A stretch of 45,094 nt of DNA from an uncultured Alphaproteobacteria bacterium (GTDB lineage: Bacteria; Pseudomonadota; Alphaproteobacteria; CAAHEQ01; UBA3637), in NCBI GenBank assembly GCA_905236245.1, contig CAJOPC010000026.1, positions 1 to 45,094 on the forward strand, given 5' to 3'. This document shows positions 1-8,903 of this stretch, in pieces. The notes beneath the pieces were generated by a model. The model did no database searches. It was not told the origin of the DNA and saw only the letters and a program-made list of their open reading frames with translations. Within the stretch, counting starts at the first letter, position 1. Each line of letters opens with the position of its first letter. The position numbers and the translations under genes were made by a program.

Positions 1-1
1 G

Positions 2-193
2 TTCTTAAATAAGAACAAATACTATTTTGGAATGATATTATCAGAAGGCCGCCAACCCTCCATAGACTGTGTTCACAACCTGATACACAATATCTCCAAT
101 TTGAATGATGGACTGAATAAACGATTTTACCTTGACCGACTTTATGAAGAAGGGCAGGACATCTTGACTAAAAGACTTTTGAAATATCTTTGA
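2..193 (+). CDS. C-terminal fragment of an unidentified protein
   Basis: An open frame enters from the left edge and ends at TGA 191-193, giving 63 residues. It reads as plausible protein (for example EGRQPSIDCVHNL, then FYLDRLYEEGQDILTKRLLK) with no internal stop and ordinary charged, amphipathic composition. The start lies outside the window and I do not recognise the family. It could be the tail of any cytoplasmic helical protein. Confidence 0.45.
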   Translation, partial: FLNKNKYYFGMILSEGRQPSIDCVHNLIHNISNLNDGLNKRFYLDRLYEEGQDILTKRLLKYL

Positions 194-432
194 CAGCTGA
201 AAATTCAGTCATTTTGACATTCTTTGACATAAGCAAAATAAGACATTTTTTCCACTTAGAAAATTACCACAAAAAGACAGCAAGAAATCTGGTTATTCAT
301 CAGCCTCTATCAGGGGCGATACGCTTTTTAAAAAGTCCCCAAAATCGCCCCAAAATTCTTCAATTCTGTCTGTCGCTTATTTTTTGGTCCCCCCGCAGCC
401 CCTCCTCCGCTACCAAAGATTGATACCAAAAA
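194..432 (+). other. intergenic region with no convincing gene
   Basis: This AT-rich stretch follows the partial gene. A 77-codon frame at 190-423 exists, but it has no ribosome binding site and its translation is low-complexity and unlike a protein. Three TTGACA/TTTGACA-like hexamers occur at about 190-229, none with a good -10 at 17 bp. The C-rich end (about 372-410) finishes in CTCCGCTACCA, which resembles a tRNA 3' end, but no T-loop or body can be built. I see no function here. Confidence 0.4.
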
Positions 433-458
433 CCTCGCCTCCTCCTGGCGAGGGTTTT
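433..458 (+). terminator. rho-independent terminator
   Basis: A perfect 7-bp stem CCTCGCC (433-439) / GGCGAGG (447-453) with a 7-nt loop is followed by G then TTTT. It isolates the pilin-like gene from whatever is upstream. Confidence 0.8.
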
Positions 459-472
459 ATTTAAAAAAATCA

Positions 473-501
473 TTGACATGACAAAATATTTTTGGTAGAA
501 T
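473..501 (+). promoter_or_regulatory. sigma70 promoter of the pilin-like Cys-rich gene
   Basis: TTGACA (473-478), a 17-bp spacer and TAGAAT (496-501) form a near-consensus promoter. An AGGAGGG ribosome binding site lies at 528-534, 3 nt before ATG 538. Confidence 0.75.
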
Positions 502-537
502 GGGTACACTATTATATGTTTTTAAATAGGAGGGCCC

Positions 538-3396
538 ATGAAACAAAATAGAAAAAATGAATCCGGCCGGAGCATGTTAGAAGTTATAGCTATCGTAGCT
601 ATTGTTTTCTTTTTGACAATAGGTGGCTTAGCTGGATATTCTTATTTAATTCAAAAATTCAAACGTAATGAATCAGCCGATCAGGTTGATCAACTTGTCT
701 TGAACGTCAAAACCTCTGGGGCAGCAAACAAAATAAATGGAGCAACAGTTATTTCTCCAAACACAGTTATTGCCGGTCCTAAAATGGACAAAGGCGAAAA
801 TAAAATCTTGTTGCCAGATAGTGGTGATGCTATTGTTTATGCATTAGAAGGGTCCGCCTTTAAGCTAGACGTTAACGTCCAAGAAGATACCTGTGAAGCT
901 TTATTAAAGTTTTTTGAAGAAGGTCATCCAGACGCCGTCGTATATATGGGTGATGGTTTATTGGCCAACAACGCCTCCATTAACGAAGAAGGCGTTTTAA
1001 GACTTCTTCGCACATTAGGAAAAGATGAAAAAGAAGAATTTTGTCTTAAAGTAAAAGGACTAAGAGCTGCTTCTTTCTTCTTTGAATGTCCAGGTGGTTC
1101 TTCCTCCTACTATTACTACTATGATAACGAATGCCATATTTGTCCTCAAGACAGACCAGACTTAGATGTCGCAGGCAATTGTTGTAAATTTGCCGATCAC
1201 CCAGAATATTGCGGTGGCCGTTGTTCTGCATGTGCAGATGGCACAACATGTAGCAGCTCACATCCAGAAGATACTTCTGGCCGTTGTGTTGGTTGTTTAA
1301 AAGACTACGAGTGTATCGATAAAATGGGTTGGGCCGGTCACGTTTGCTGGAACCATGAATGTATGGAATGCACCAGTGATAGCCATTGCGTAAATAAATA
1401 TCAATATACAGACAAAGAGGGAGACAAGAAAGAAATCAGTAATCCTCATCCTGGTTATAATACTTGTTTCAGCGGTAAATGCGGCTGCAAGCGCGATAAG
1501 GACTGCTATGACGCAACAACAGGGACAGGAAACCCTTCTACTCCTATCTGTAACCAAGGAACACATACATGCACCGAATGTCCAAACGGAGTAGATGAAA
1601 ACGGCAATTGTATCCAATGTCCTTCAGGCACAATCCTTCATGATGGAGAATGTGTTGCTTGTTACGATCCAGGAGATGGTAGCAAACCACACAGAGGTTG
1701 TACAAATGACAAACCAATTTGTAATTCCTTACAAAAAACAACTATTGATGGAACAGAATATGCCGGAAAATGCGTTGAGTGTATCGTCGACAGTGATTGT
1801 CCTGCCAAAACAGACGGCGATAAATGGTGCGATGCCGATCACGCATGTCACTATTGTCCTCAAACATCTAGTGCCGCCGATCAATATAAGCTGTATCGAG
1901 ACAAAAAGGATGATTCATGTCATGCCTGTATAGATAACAAGGCTGGTGCCGGACACGATACTGGTTGTCCTTTACCAACTGATGAATCCGACCACTACTT
2001 ATGTGGAGGAACAGGATCAAATGGATCTGGGGCATATGCCGATGCTTGCTTTAAGTGCTATGACAACAATACAGACAGCACAAAGGATGATGGTTGTTCC
2101 AGCGGAAAGCCTTTATGTGAAGCAACAAGCGAAAAATTTGGTAATACTTGTCACGTGTGTAAAGGCTCTGCCGCAGGTGCAGGAACAGATTTAGGTTGTT
2201 CCTCCAGCTTGCCAATTTGTGCAGATGCTGACAAAAAGCCTGTTTCTTCCGGCACATATGGAACAATGTGTGGTAAATGTATCAATGACAGCGAAAGCGA
2301 CCAAGATACTGGTTGTACAAAATCCGCACCAAATTGTAATGGTGCATGGCAAAATGGAGTGGGGACGACCTGTTCCACCTGCCCAAGTGGTCAAGTAACC
2401 TGTTCAAAATCTTCGACCGGCTGTGCTGTTTGCTGTGATGATGAAAAAGGATTAACTATGGATCCTGGTTGTTCTGCGCAAAAAGCTATGTGCTCTGATG
2501 CCGCAGGCAGCACAAAATATCAAACCGGTGGATCACATGAACCTGGCACGGTTTGTTATGAATGTTTCAAAAACGATGATTGCAAAGATGAATCCAAGCC
2601 TTTATGTGGCAGCAATCATCTATGCACACAATGTCCTGATGCAACACCTGTTTGGGATCCTAGCTCGAAACAGTGTGTTACATGTAGAGATACGGCAAAG
2701 GGAGTAAGTAAGGATAGCGGATGCTCCTCCAGCAAAAAGCTTTGTGGCGCCGGCGAGAATACAGGCAACGGCAAAGCAGGAAGCTATTGCGGTATCTGTA
2801 TCGACGATGTCACCGGAAACGGAAAAGATACGGGTTGCACAGCGAATGCACATATTTGTGTGAAAGATGACTGCGGAGACTCAAGAGGATCTAACGGTGC
2901 CCGCAAATGTTGGCATAACCATGCTAGCAAAGAGGTGGGAACACGTTGTGTTGAATGTATTTTTGACAGCAACTGTCCTCAAGAAAAACCTCACTGCAAT
3001 CAAACCTCTTTCACATGTGAAAGTTGTGATAAAAACCATTATTGGGATGGAAAACAATGTAAATCTTGTTCAAGTTCCGGCACATCCTCTGGCGGAACAG
3101 TTTACTTGTGCCCCGGCCATTGTATCAGAACAAATTCCGACAACGATGCCAACGGCAGATTGTATGGATACGTGAAAAATGCATCCGGATCCGTTCGTTA
3201 CAGATGGCATAACATGGTTTGCGCTTGGAATACCTGCAAATGGGATGACTTCTTCTGCCCAGATGATGCAGTTACAACAGAATATAGGTTGACCAGAACC
3301 GGCGGCAGTGGTTGGTGGGTCCTAATGAGCAAGCCAAGCAAATCTTCTAGAGATAGATATAGATGTAATGGCAATGGTGGCTGCTCACCAAAATAA
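538..3396 (+). CDS. giant cysteine-rich protein with type IV pilin-like N-terminus
   Basis: This is a 952-aa protein. The N-terminus carries a class III (prepilin peptidase) signal: Gly10 is followed by R-S-M-L-E, so Glu falls at mature position +5. A hydrophobic helix (about residues 14-38) and charged FKRNESADQ follow, as in pilins and pseudopilins. Residues about 40-180 form a pilin-sized, mostly Cys-poor head. About 185-860 is very Cys-rich, with 8 units carrying a D-x-GC-(S/T)-x3-P/x-x-C core (for example DDGCSSGKPLC, DLGCSSSLPIC, DTGCTKSAPNC) mixed with SDC/NDDC-type boxes. The last 90 residues form a distinct W- and C-containing domain. A strong own promoter and terminator make it monocistronic. 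Expected location is the inner membrane/periplasm or a pilus tip or surface. The function is unknown and no pilus assembly genes lie in the window. Confidence 0.8.
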   Translation: MKQNRKNESGRSMLEVIAIVAIVFFLTIGGLAGYSYLIQKFKRNESADQVDQLVLNVKTSGAANKINGATVISPNTVIAGPKMDKGENKILLPDSGDAIVYALEGSAFKLDVNVQEDTCEALLKFFEEGHPDAVVYMGDGLLANNASINEEGVLRLLRTLGKDEKEEFCLKVKGLRAASFFFECPGGSSSYYYYYDNECHICPQDRPDLDVAGNCCKFADHPEYCGGRCSACADGTTCSSSHPEDTSGRCVGCLKDYECIDKMGWAGHVCWNHECMECTSDSHCVNKYQYTDKEGDKKEISNPHPGYNTCFSGKCGCKRDKDCYDATTGTGNPSTPICNQGTHTCTECPNGVDENGNCIQCPSGTILHDGECVACYDPGDGSKPHRGCTNDKPICNSLQKTTIDGTEYAGKCVECIVDSDCPAKTDGDKWCDADHACHYCPQTSSAADQYKLYRDKKDDSCHACIDNKAGAGHDTGCPLPTDESDHYLCGGTGSNGSGAYADACFKCYDNNTDSTKDDGCSSGKPLCEATSEKFGNTCHVCKGSAAGAGTDLGCSSSLPICADADKKPVSSGTYGTMCGKCINDSESDQDTGCTKSAPNCNGAWQNGVGTTCSTCPSGQVTCSKSSTGCAVCCDDEKGLTMDPGCSAQKAMCSDAAGSTKYQTGGSHEPGTVCYECFKNDDCKDESKPLCGSNHLCTQCPDATPVWDPSSKQCVTCRDTAKGVSKDSGCSSSKKLCGAGENTGNGKAGSYCGICIDDVTGNGKDTGCTANAHICVKDDCGDSRGSNGARKCWHNHASKEVGTRCVECIFDSNCPQEKPHCNQTSFTCESCDKNHYWDGKQCKSCSSSGTSSGGTVYLCPGHCIRTNSDNDANGRLYGYVKNASGSVRYRWHNMVCAWNTCKWDDFFCPDDAVTTEYRLTRTGGSGWWVLMSKPSKSSRDRYRCNGNGGCSPK

Positions 3397-3411
3397 TACC
3401 TGCCATTAGGT

Positions 3412-3476
3412 AAAATTATACCAAGTTTTCGATTCTAGCAAAAGCTTTAAGTTAGTATTGGAAACTTGGTAATTTT
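3412..3476 (+). terminator. hairpin terminator after pilin-like gene
   Basis: ACCAAGTTT (3420-3428) pairs with AAACTTGGT (3462-3470), with A-rich sequence before and TTTTATTT after, and a loop of about 30 nt. The long loop makes it weaker than a textbook terminator. Confidence 0.5.
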
Positions 3477-3525
3477 ATTTCTAAGTTTTTCCTCAATAAA
3501 AGCGGTGACAAATATAAAATACCTC

Positions 3526-3554
3526 TTGCATTTTATGTAAAAATATGCTATACA
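3526..3554 (+). promoter_or_regulatory. tig promoter
   Basis: TTGCAT (3526-3531), a 17-bp spacer and TATACA (3549-3554), about 37 nt before the tig start codon. Confidence 0.6.
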
Positions 3555-3591
3555 CTACATTATTGAATTAACTTTTAACAAAGGATGTAAA

Positions 3592-4908
3592 ATGTCAAAA
3601 CTTTCCCAAAAATTAGAAATTAAAATTCCAGCTGCTACTTTTGCTGCAAAAATGGCTGATAAGTTCAAAGAAATTCAAAAGAGTGCAAAAATCCCTGGCT
3701 TCCGTCCGGGCAAAGCTCCGATTGAATTTATTCAACAAAAATATGAAAATGCAGTTAAAGGGGAAGTGCTAGACACCTTGGTCAACGAGACCGTCGCTCA
3801 GGAGTTAAAGGCAAAAGATTTGCGTCCGGCAATGCGTCCCAATGTTCAAATGGGCAAATTTGAAGATGGCAAAGATATTACTTTAACCGTTGAATTTGAA
3901 AGTCTACCAAAAGTAAAAGTTAATTCATTTGATAAAATTAAAATTGAGCGGATGACTGCTGTTGCAGGAGACAAGGAAATTGACGAAGCTTTAAATCGTC
4001 TTGCAACTTCCAAAAAAACAACTGTTCTTTTGGATGAAAAACGCCCAACGAAAAAGGGAGATGTTATTGTCATTGATTTTGTCGGTTCTATTGACAATAA
4101 AGAATTCCAAGGTGGAAGTGGCAAAGGATACTACTTAGAATTAGGCTCCAACACCTTTATCCCAGGCTTCGAGGATCAATTAGCCGGAAAGAACGTAGGC
4201 GACAAAGTGGATGTAAATGTGACCTTCCCTGCTAATTATCATGCAAAAGATTTAGCCGGCAAGAAGGCTTTGTTCAAAACGGACATCAAAGAATTGCGCG
4301 CATGGAAATTGCCGGAAATTAATGATGAGTTTGCCAAACAGTTTGGCCTTGAAAATTTGCAAAAACTGAAAGACGCCATGAAGGAAGAACTCAATAAAGA
4401 ATATGCTCGGGTCGCCCGCATGCATGCAAAACGCGCTTTATTGGATGAACTGGCAAAAGAATATGATTTCGAAATTCCGGAAACAATGGTTGAAGCCGAA
4501 TTTAAAGGCATCTGGAATCAATATGAGCAAGCGAAAAAGAATAATCAGCTGGGCCCAGAAGATGCAGGAAAATCTGAAGCGGATATCAAGAAGGAATATC
4601 ATAGTATTGCCGAACGTCGCGTGCGTTTAGGATTGCTATTAGCACAAATTGCGGACGAAAACAAAGTTCAAGTGACGCAAGAAGATTTACGGAATGCAGT
4701 TTTGGCCGAAGCTCGTCGTTATCCGGGCCAAGAAGACAAGGTGTTTGATTATTATGCAAAGAATCCACAAGCTTTGGATGTTTTGCGCGCACCGGTTTTT
4801 GAAGAAAAAATCGTCGACTTTTTGTTGGAAAAAATAAATCCGAAAGAAAAGGCTGTCACTGTTAAAGAACTTTATGCCTTTGATCCGGACGAACCAAAGA
4901 AAGCATAA
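3592..4908 (+). CDS. tig: trigger factor
   Basis: Ribosome-associated chaperone and peptidyl-prolyl isomerase that meets nascent chains at the exit tunnel. At 438 aa it has the family's usual length. The N-terminal ribosome-binding signature GFRPGKAP is at about residues 37-44. A central FKBP-type domain (about 150-245) includes GDVIVIDFVGSIDNKEFQGG and the FIPGFEDQLAG segment. The C-terminal half is the helical substrate cradle. AAAGGATG precedes ATG 3592. It directly abuts clpP (TAA then ATG with no gap), the classical tig-clpP arrangement, so the two are probably co-transcribed. Confidence 0.97.
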   Translation: MSKLSQKLEIKIPAATFAAKMADKFKEIQKSAKIPGFRPGKAPIEFIQQKYENAVKGEVLDTLVNETVAQELKAKDLRPAMRPNVQMGKFEDGKDITLTVEFESLPKVKVNSFDKIKIERMTAVAGDKEIDEALNRLATSKKTTVLLDEKRPTKKGDVIVIDFVGSIDNKEFQGGSGKGYYLELGSNTFIPGFEDQLAGKNVGDKVDVNVTFPANYHAKDLAGKKALFKTDIKELRAWKLPEINDEFAKQFGLENLQKLKDAMKEELNKEYARVARMHAKRALLDELAKEYDFEIPETMVEAEFKGIWNQYEQAKKNNQLGPEDAGKSEADIKKEYHSIAERRVRLGLLLAQIADENKVQVTQEDLRNAVLAEARRYPGQEDKVFDYYAKNPQALDVLRAPVFEEKIVDFLLEKINPKEKAVTVKELYAFDPDEPKKA

Positions 4909-5514
4909 ATGGCCATGCAAATTCAAGATAACACTTTAGTTCCTACTGTTATTGAAACGACTGGTCGTGGAGAGCGGGCCTTTGATATTTACTCTCGCTT
5001 GTTAAAAGAGCGTATCGTTTTTTTAACTGGAGAGGTAAATGATGAGGTTGCAAGCTTGATTTGTGCACAACTCTTGTTCTTAGAGGCAGAAAACCCGGAA
5101 AAGGAAATTTCATTTTACATCAATTCTCCAGGTGGCGTTGTGACCGCGGGTTTAGCTATTTTGGATACCATGAATTACATAAAATGTCCCGTTTCTACTG
5201 TGTGTATGGGACAAGCTTGTAGCATGGGCTCTTTGTTATTGACATGTGGTGAAAAAGGACATCGTTTTGCTCTACCTAATGCCAGAGTCATGATTCATCA
5301 ACCTAGCGGTGGATTCCAAGGGCAAGCAACGGATATCGAGATTCACGCAAAGGAAATTTTGGCCATTAAAAAGCGTTTAAACCAAATTTATGTTGAACAA
5401 ACAGGCCAAGCGCTGAAAGTTATTGAACAAGCCATGGAACGCGATAACTTTATGACAGCAGAAGAAGCCAAAGAATTTGGTTTGATTGACATGGTCATTG
5501 CTAAAAAAGATTAA
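4909..5514 (+). CDS. clpP: ATP-dependent Clp protease proteolytic subunit
   Basis: Serine peptidase that forms the double-heptamer barrel fed by ClpX or ClpA. The 201-aa length is normal. The catalytic triad is visible: Ser105 in GQACSMGS, His130 in VMIHQPSG and Asp179 in MERDNF. It starts immediately after the tig stop; a second ATG two codons in (4915) is an equally possible start, and translational coupling to tig is likely. clpX is not the next gene, because the downstream gene is on the opposite strand. The Clp-like ATPase at 37.4 kb lacks the ClpP-binding loop and is probably not its partner. Confidence 0.97.
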   Translation: MAMQIQDNTLVPTVIETTGRGERAFDIYSRLLKERIVFLTGEVNDEVASLICAQLLFLEAENPEKEISFYINSPGGVVTAGLAILDTMNYIKCPVSTVCMGQACSMGSLLLTCGEKGHRFALPNARVMIHQPSGGFQGQATDIEIHAKEILAIKKRLNQIYVEQTGQALKVIEQAMERDNFMTAEEAKEFGLIDMVIAKKD

Positions 5515-5520
5515 CCTCAA

Positions 5521-6324
5521 TCAGATTTCAGGTCTTAAATCTGGCGGCAAATCCCAATAGGCCGCGTTTTCATGAATAGGCACATAAACGGATGTATATG
5601 AATCTACAGATATGCCCAAAGGATTTTCTAGTGTCTTTTTCTTGGAAAAAGATGTTCTCATCCATACTTTGGATCGGCTATGGCGCTTTGCTTTTGTCGT
5701 TTTACATTTAATACAAGCTTTTGAATTGTCCGAACAAGGACACTCAGAAATCAAATCATCTGTAATTGGCAAATCAAATGTTTCTAAAATAGCCACCCAC
5801 AAATTACTATTAAACAACTGCAAATCATAAACATGAACATCCCGGATTAAGCCCTCACCTCTTGTTTGTGCTCTAATGGTTTTATATTCTCTTTTAAATG
5901 TTTCAAAAACATCCAAGCTTGAAATTTGCGCAACCGGGCCACTATTTCCCATATTGTATTCCATCACATCAGTTGCCCAAACGGTACTGTTGCGCGTTTT
6001 CAAATACTGCATTAAATTTTCTTCAACAATGATCTGCATTGCTAAGACATTTTTGGTAATAGATTCCGAAGGTTTAAGTCGTTTTTGTTCAGGATCTATT
6101 TGATAAAATAACCATCTTCCGGGACGCCCAATAGATATATCCAAATGCGTAATTTGGTAATTCAAAAATACGCCCAAAACAATCATTAACGCCGCCAACA
6201 AAGTTGTCAGAATAGTCAGAATCCTAGTCATCTTAAAAAAACGCCGCTCCGGCAACGCCGCAACGTGCAAGCGCAAAGGATACGCCCCTAGTTCATCCTT
6301 TAAATTTTCCGGCAAATTACCCAA
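5521..6324 (-). CDS. VirB8-like inner-membrane protein
   Basis: A 267-aa protein with a short cytoplasmic N-terminus, one membrane helix (about residues 33-54) and a periplasmic domain of about 210 residues. The layout and the NPLGI-x-V-x-SY segment near the C-terminus match VirB8, the NTF2-like assembly factor of type IV secretion systems. The start is TTG at 6322-6324: AGGAGG lies 7 nt upstream, whereas the first internal ATG (codon 32) sits right before the membrane helix and would remove the cytoplasmic tail. A Cys cluster (C-P-C-x6-C-x2-C) interrupts the periplasmic domain and is not typical of VirB8. No other T4SS gene is in the window, so it is an orphan here. Family assignment rests on topology and one motif. 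Confidence 0.6.
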   Translation of the reverse strand: MGNLPENLKDELGAYPLRLHVAALPERRFFKMTRILTILTTLLAALMIVLGVFLNYQITHLDISIGRPGRWLFYQIDPEQKRLKPSESITKNVLAMQIIVEENLMQYLKTRNSTVWATDVMEYNMGNSGPVAQISSLDVFETFKREYKTIRAQTRGEGLIRDVHVYDLQLFNSNLWVAILETFDLPITDDLISECPCSDNSKACIKCKTTKAKRHSRSKVWMRTSFSKKKTLENPLGISVDSYTSVYVPIHENAAYWDLPPDLRPEI

Positions 6325-6443
6325 GACTATTCCTCCTTCTTACTTGACAGACTAATCAATTTTTACAAAAGATGCAATAAAAAAATGAAAAAAGGCTTGT
6401 AATTTAATACAAAGTGTGGCTTAATAAAGTCATGAGGTTATTC

Positions 6444-6896
6444 ATGAAACATTTTTTATGTATTTTGCTGATTTTAGGTTTTTGCCCTATATGTTTAGCT
6501 CAATCTGGAAAAGAGATAACTGATGCGGAACAGTTGGGAACTGTGGCGGGCTTAGCCGCAGCTTGCAAAGCCCAAAAACTAGATGATTTTGAATTAATTG
6601 CATCTCGCATTTTAGCCAATCAATCTGAGACAGATGAAGCCGAATTGGCAAATGTCAGGCTTTATGCCTCAACAAAATACTCTATTTTGCGGCGTCACAA
6701 AAAAAATCCACAAATGACCTGTGCGGAAATTATTGATCATTTTAACAAACTCCCGCTATTTGATTCCGTCGTATATGCCGATGGAACAGTGAAATTGTCT
6801 GATGGCACATGGTCAAAACCTAAACGGCCCTTAAAACTGCCTACGGAAAACAAAGATGCGCCCAAAAATACTCGCTCCGCTGTTCGTTCCCATTGA
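6444..6896 (+). CDS. small exported protein of unknown function
   Basis: 150 aa from ATG 6444, chosen because GAGG (6434-6437) lies 6 nt upstream. In-frame starts at GTG 6414 and ATG 6432 lack a ribosome binding site. The protein begins with KHFLCILLILGFCPICLAQ, a signal peptide ending in an Ala-x-type cleavage site (or a weak lipobox at the inner Cys). The mature part has an Ala-rich helical stretch (about 25-55) containing a lone Cys, an R-R-H-K-K segment, and a second Cys. The 3' end overlaps recG by 41 nt in another frame, so the two are translationally linked. I do not recognise the family. Confidence 0.7.
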   Translation: MKHFLCILLILGFCPICLAQSGKEITDAEQLGTVAGLAAACKAQKLDDFELIASRILANQSETDEAELANVRLYASTKYSILRRHKKNPQMTCAEIIDHFNKLPLFDSVVYADGTVKLSDGTWSKPKRPLKLPTENKDAPKNTRSAVRSH

Positions 6897-8901
6897 ACAT
6901 TTTAATGGCATTGGTCCCAAATTATCCTTATGGATTAAAAGCCTATGTGGTTCTTGTGCACTTGATGTATTGTGGCACTTGCCCAGCGGAATCAATGATC
7001 GTCCTTTATTAAAGACAAAGCCTATAATTCCACAATTGGGAACACTTTTGGTTGAAATTACGGCGCACAAAATTCCACGCACTAGAAAGCTACCTTGTAT
7101 TATTTCTGGCAATAGCGCACTCGGCTTAGTTGAGATTATTTTTTTCCATTATCACCCTTCTCTTTTGGCTAAAAAATTAGCTGTGGGGGAAAAAGTATGG
7201 ATTTCCGGACGCTTTTCTACTGAACAAGACATTATCAAAATTTCTCATCCGGATTATATGGAAAATGCTTTATTCAAAATTCCTCAACACGAAGTTGTCT
7301 ACCCATTAAAAGCCGGTGCAAACGGCAAAATTATCCACAAAATTATCGAACAAATTATCCCTACTCTACCCGATTTGCCTGAGGAAATTGATCCTGTAAT
7401 ACTGAAAGAGCGTGGTTGGCCATCGTGGCAACAAGCCATTAAAATTATGCACTTCCCACAAACTCAGGAGGATTTACGTGCTCAACAATCTGCCCACGAA
7501 CGATTGGCATTTGATGAATTGTTGACAAACCAAATTGCGCTTCATTTAACGAGACGCTATAACCACCAAAAACCAGGGCAAGCACTCCTATTCAAGAATC
7601 AATTGAAACTAGACCTGCCATTTCAACTCACCTCCGCGCAACAAAAGTGCCTTCAAGAAATTAGAAATGATATGTCCTCAAATGAATGTATGCTTCGCCT
7701 TTTACAAGGAGATGTAGGATCTGGGAAAACAATCGTCGCACTACTTGCTGCTTTACAAGCTATTGAAAACAAGACTCAGGTCGCTTTTTTGGCGCCTACT
7801 GATATTTTAGCACGGCAACATTTCGAAAAAATTAAAAATTTATGCAAAAATCTTCCTGTAAATATTGGTTTGCTAACAAGCCATGAAAAAGGCAAGATTC
7901 GCCAAGAAATTTTATCAAACCTTGCACAAGGGTACATCGATTTACTAATCGGAACACATGCCATTTTAGAGCAAAATGTTGTGTTTAAAAATTTAGGTTT
8001 TGCCATTATTGACGAACAACATCGTTTTGGCGTTAAGCAAAGACTTTCCCTTGCCAATAAAGAGCAAGGTGTCAATCTTTTATTTATGACGGCCACCCCT
8101 ATTCCCCGCACATTAGCATTGACTGCTTATGGCGATATGGACATTTCGATTTTGAATGAAAAGCCAAAAGGCCGGCAACCCATTGACACTCGCGTCATTC
8201 CATTAACTCAGGTGGAAACAGTCATCTCTCACCTTAAATCTCTTTCTTCACAAGTATATTGGGTTTGCCCTTTGGTTGAAGAATCTGAAGAATCCGATTT
8301 AATGGCCGCGCAAAAACGCTACAAATCTTTGCAAAAAATCTATGGAGATCAAGTGGGATTAATTCATGGAAAAATGAAAGCTGATGAGAAAAAAGAAGCC
8401 ATGGATAAATTTATAGCCGGCCAAACAAAAATTTTAGTTTCCACTACAGTCATAGAAGTTGGTGTAGATGTTCCATCCGCCGGCGTTATGATTGTCGAAC
8501 ACGCTGAACGCTTTGGATTGGCATCCCTACATCAATTGCGCGGTCGTGTCGGACGTGGACAAGACAAGGCTATCTGTTTATTATTGCATGCTCGTTTATC
8601 CGAAACGGGACACAAACGGTTACAAATTTTAAGAGATTTTGACGATGGTTTTAAAATTGCAGAAGCGGATTTACGCTTAAGAGGCGCCGGAGAAATCTTA
8701 GGCATTCGCCAAAGTGGTCTGCCTTTATTCCATTTAGCAAACATCGAAAAACATGCTGATTTACTATCATTGGCAAATAATCACGCTCAACAAATTTTGT
8801 CTCAAGATCCACATTTAACAACTCCCCATGGACAAGCGATCAAAAATATGCTATACCTATTTCAAAAAGATACCGTTATCAATTTATTAAATGCAGGATA
8901 A
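6856..8901 (+). CDS. recG: ATP-dependent DNA helicase RecG
   Basis: Branch-migrating helicase that remodels stalled forks, R-loops and Holliday junctions. At 681 aa it is close to the usual 690. An N-terminal wedge/OB domain comes first. Walker A GDVGSGKT is at about residue 287, the DEQH box (IIDEQHRFG) and the TATPIPRT motif follow, and the C-terminal helicase motif VGRVGRGQ-type sequence appears as LRGRVGRGQ. It overlaps the upstream exported-protein gene by 41 nt and is followed after 2 nt by an HNH-domain gene, so it is in an operon. Confidence 0.96.
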   Translation: MRPKILAPLFVPIEHFNGIGPKLSLWIKSLCGSCALDVLWHLPSGINDRPLLKTKPIIPQLGTLLVEITAHKIPRTRKLPCIISGNSALGLVEIIFFHYHPSLLAKKLAVGEKVWISGRFSTEQDIIKISHPDYMENALFKIPQHEVVYPLKAGANGKIIHKIIEQIIPTLPDLPEEIDPVILKERGWPSWQQAIKIMHFPQTQEDLRAQQSAHERLAFDELLTNQIALHLTRRYNHQKPGQALLFKNQLKLDLPFQLTSAQQKCLQEIRNDMSSNECMLRLLQGDVGSGKTIVALLAALQAIENKTQVAFLAPTDILARQHFEKIKNLCKNLPVNIGLLTSHEKGKIRQEILSNLAQGYIDLLIGTHAILEQNVVFKNLGFAIIDEQHRFGVKQRLSLANKEQGVNLLFMTATPIPRTLALTAYGDMDISILNEKPKGRQPIDTRVIPLTQVETVISHLKSLSSQVYWVCPLVEESEESDLMAAQKRYKSLQKIYGDQVGLIHGKMKADEKKEAMDKFIAGQTKILVSTTVIEVGVDVPSAGVMIVEHAERFGLASLHQLRGRVGRGQDKAICLLLHARLSETGHKRLQILRDFDDGFKIAEADLRLRGAGEILGIRQSGLPLFHLANIEKHADLLSLANNHAQQILSQDPHLTTPHGQAIKNMLYLFQKDTVINLLNAG

Positions 8902-8903
8902 AC

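Noticed and set aside
360-420. C-rich segment ending CTCCGCTACCA, like a tRNA or tmRNA 3' end
   Set aside because: No TTCRA T-loop, no pairing 5' acceptor strand and no anticodon arm could be found.
190-423. 77-codon open frame
   Set aside because: No ribosome binding site, low-complexity translation, and its start lies inside the upstream gene's last codons.
1046-3175. Many alternative-frame ORFs over the 952-aa gene on both strands
   Set aside because: They arise because the Cys-rich, Gly/Ser-rich codons avoid stops in other frames; none has a start signal. The same applies over the other Cys-rich genes.
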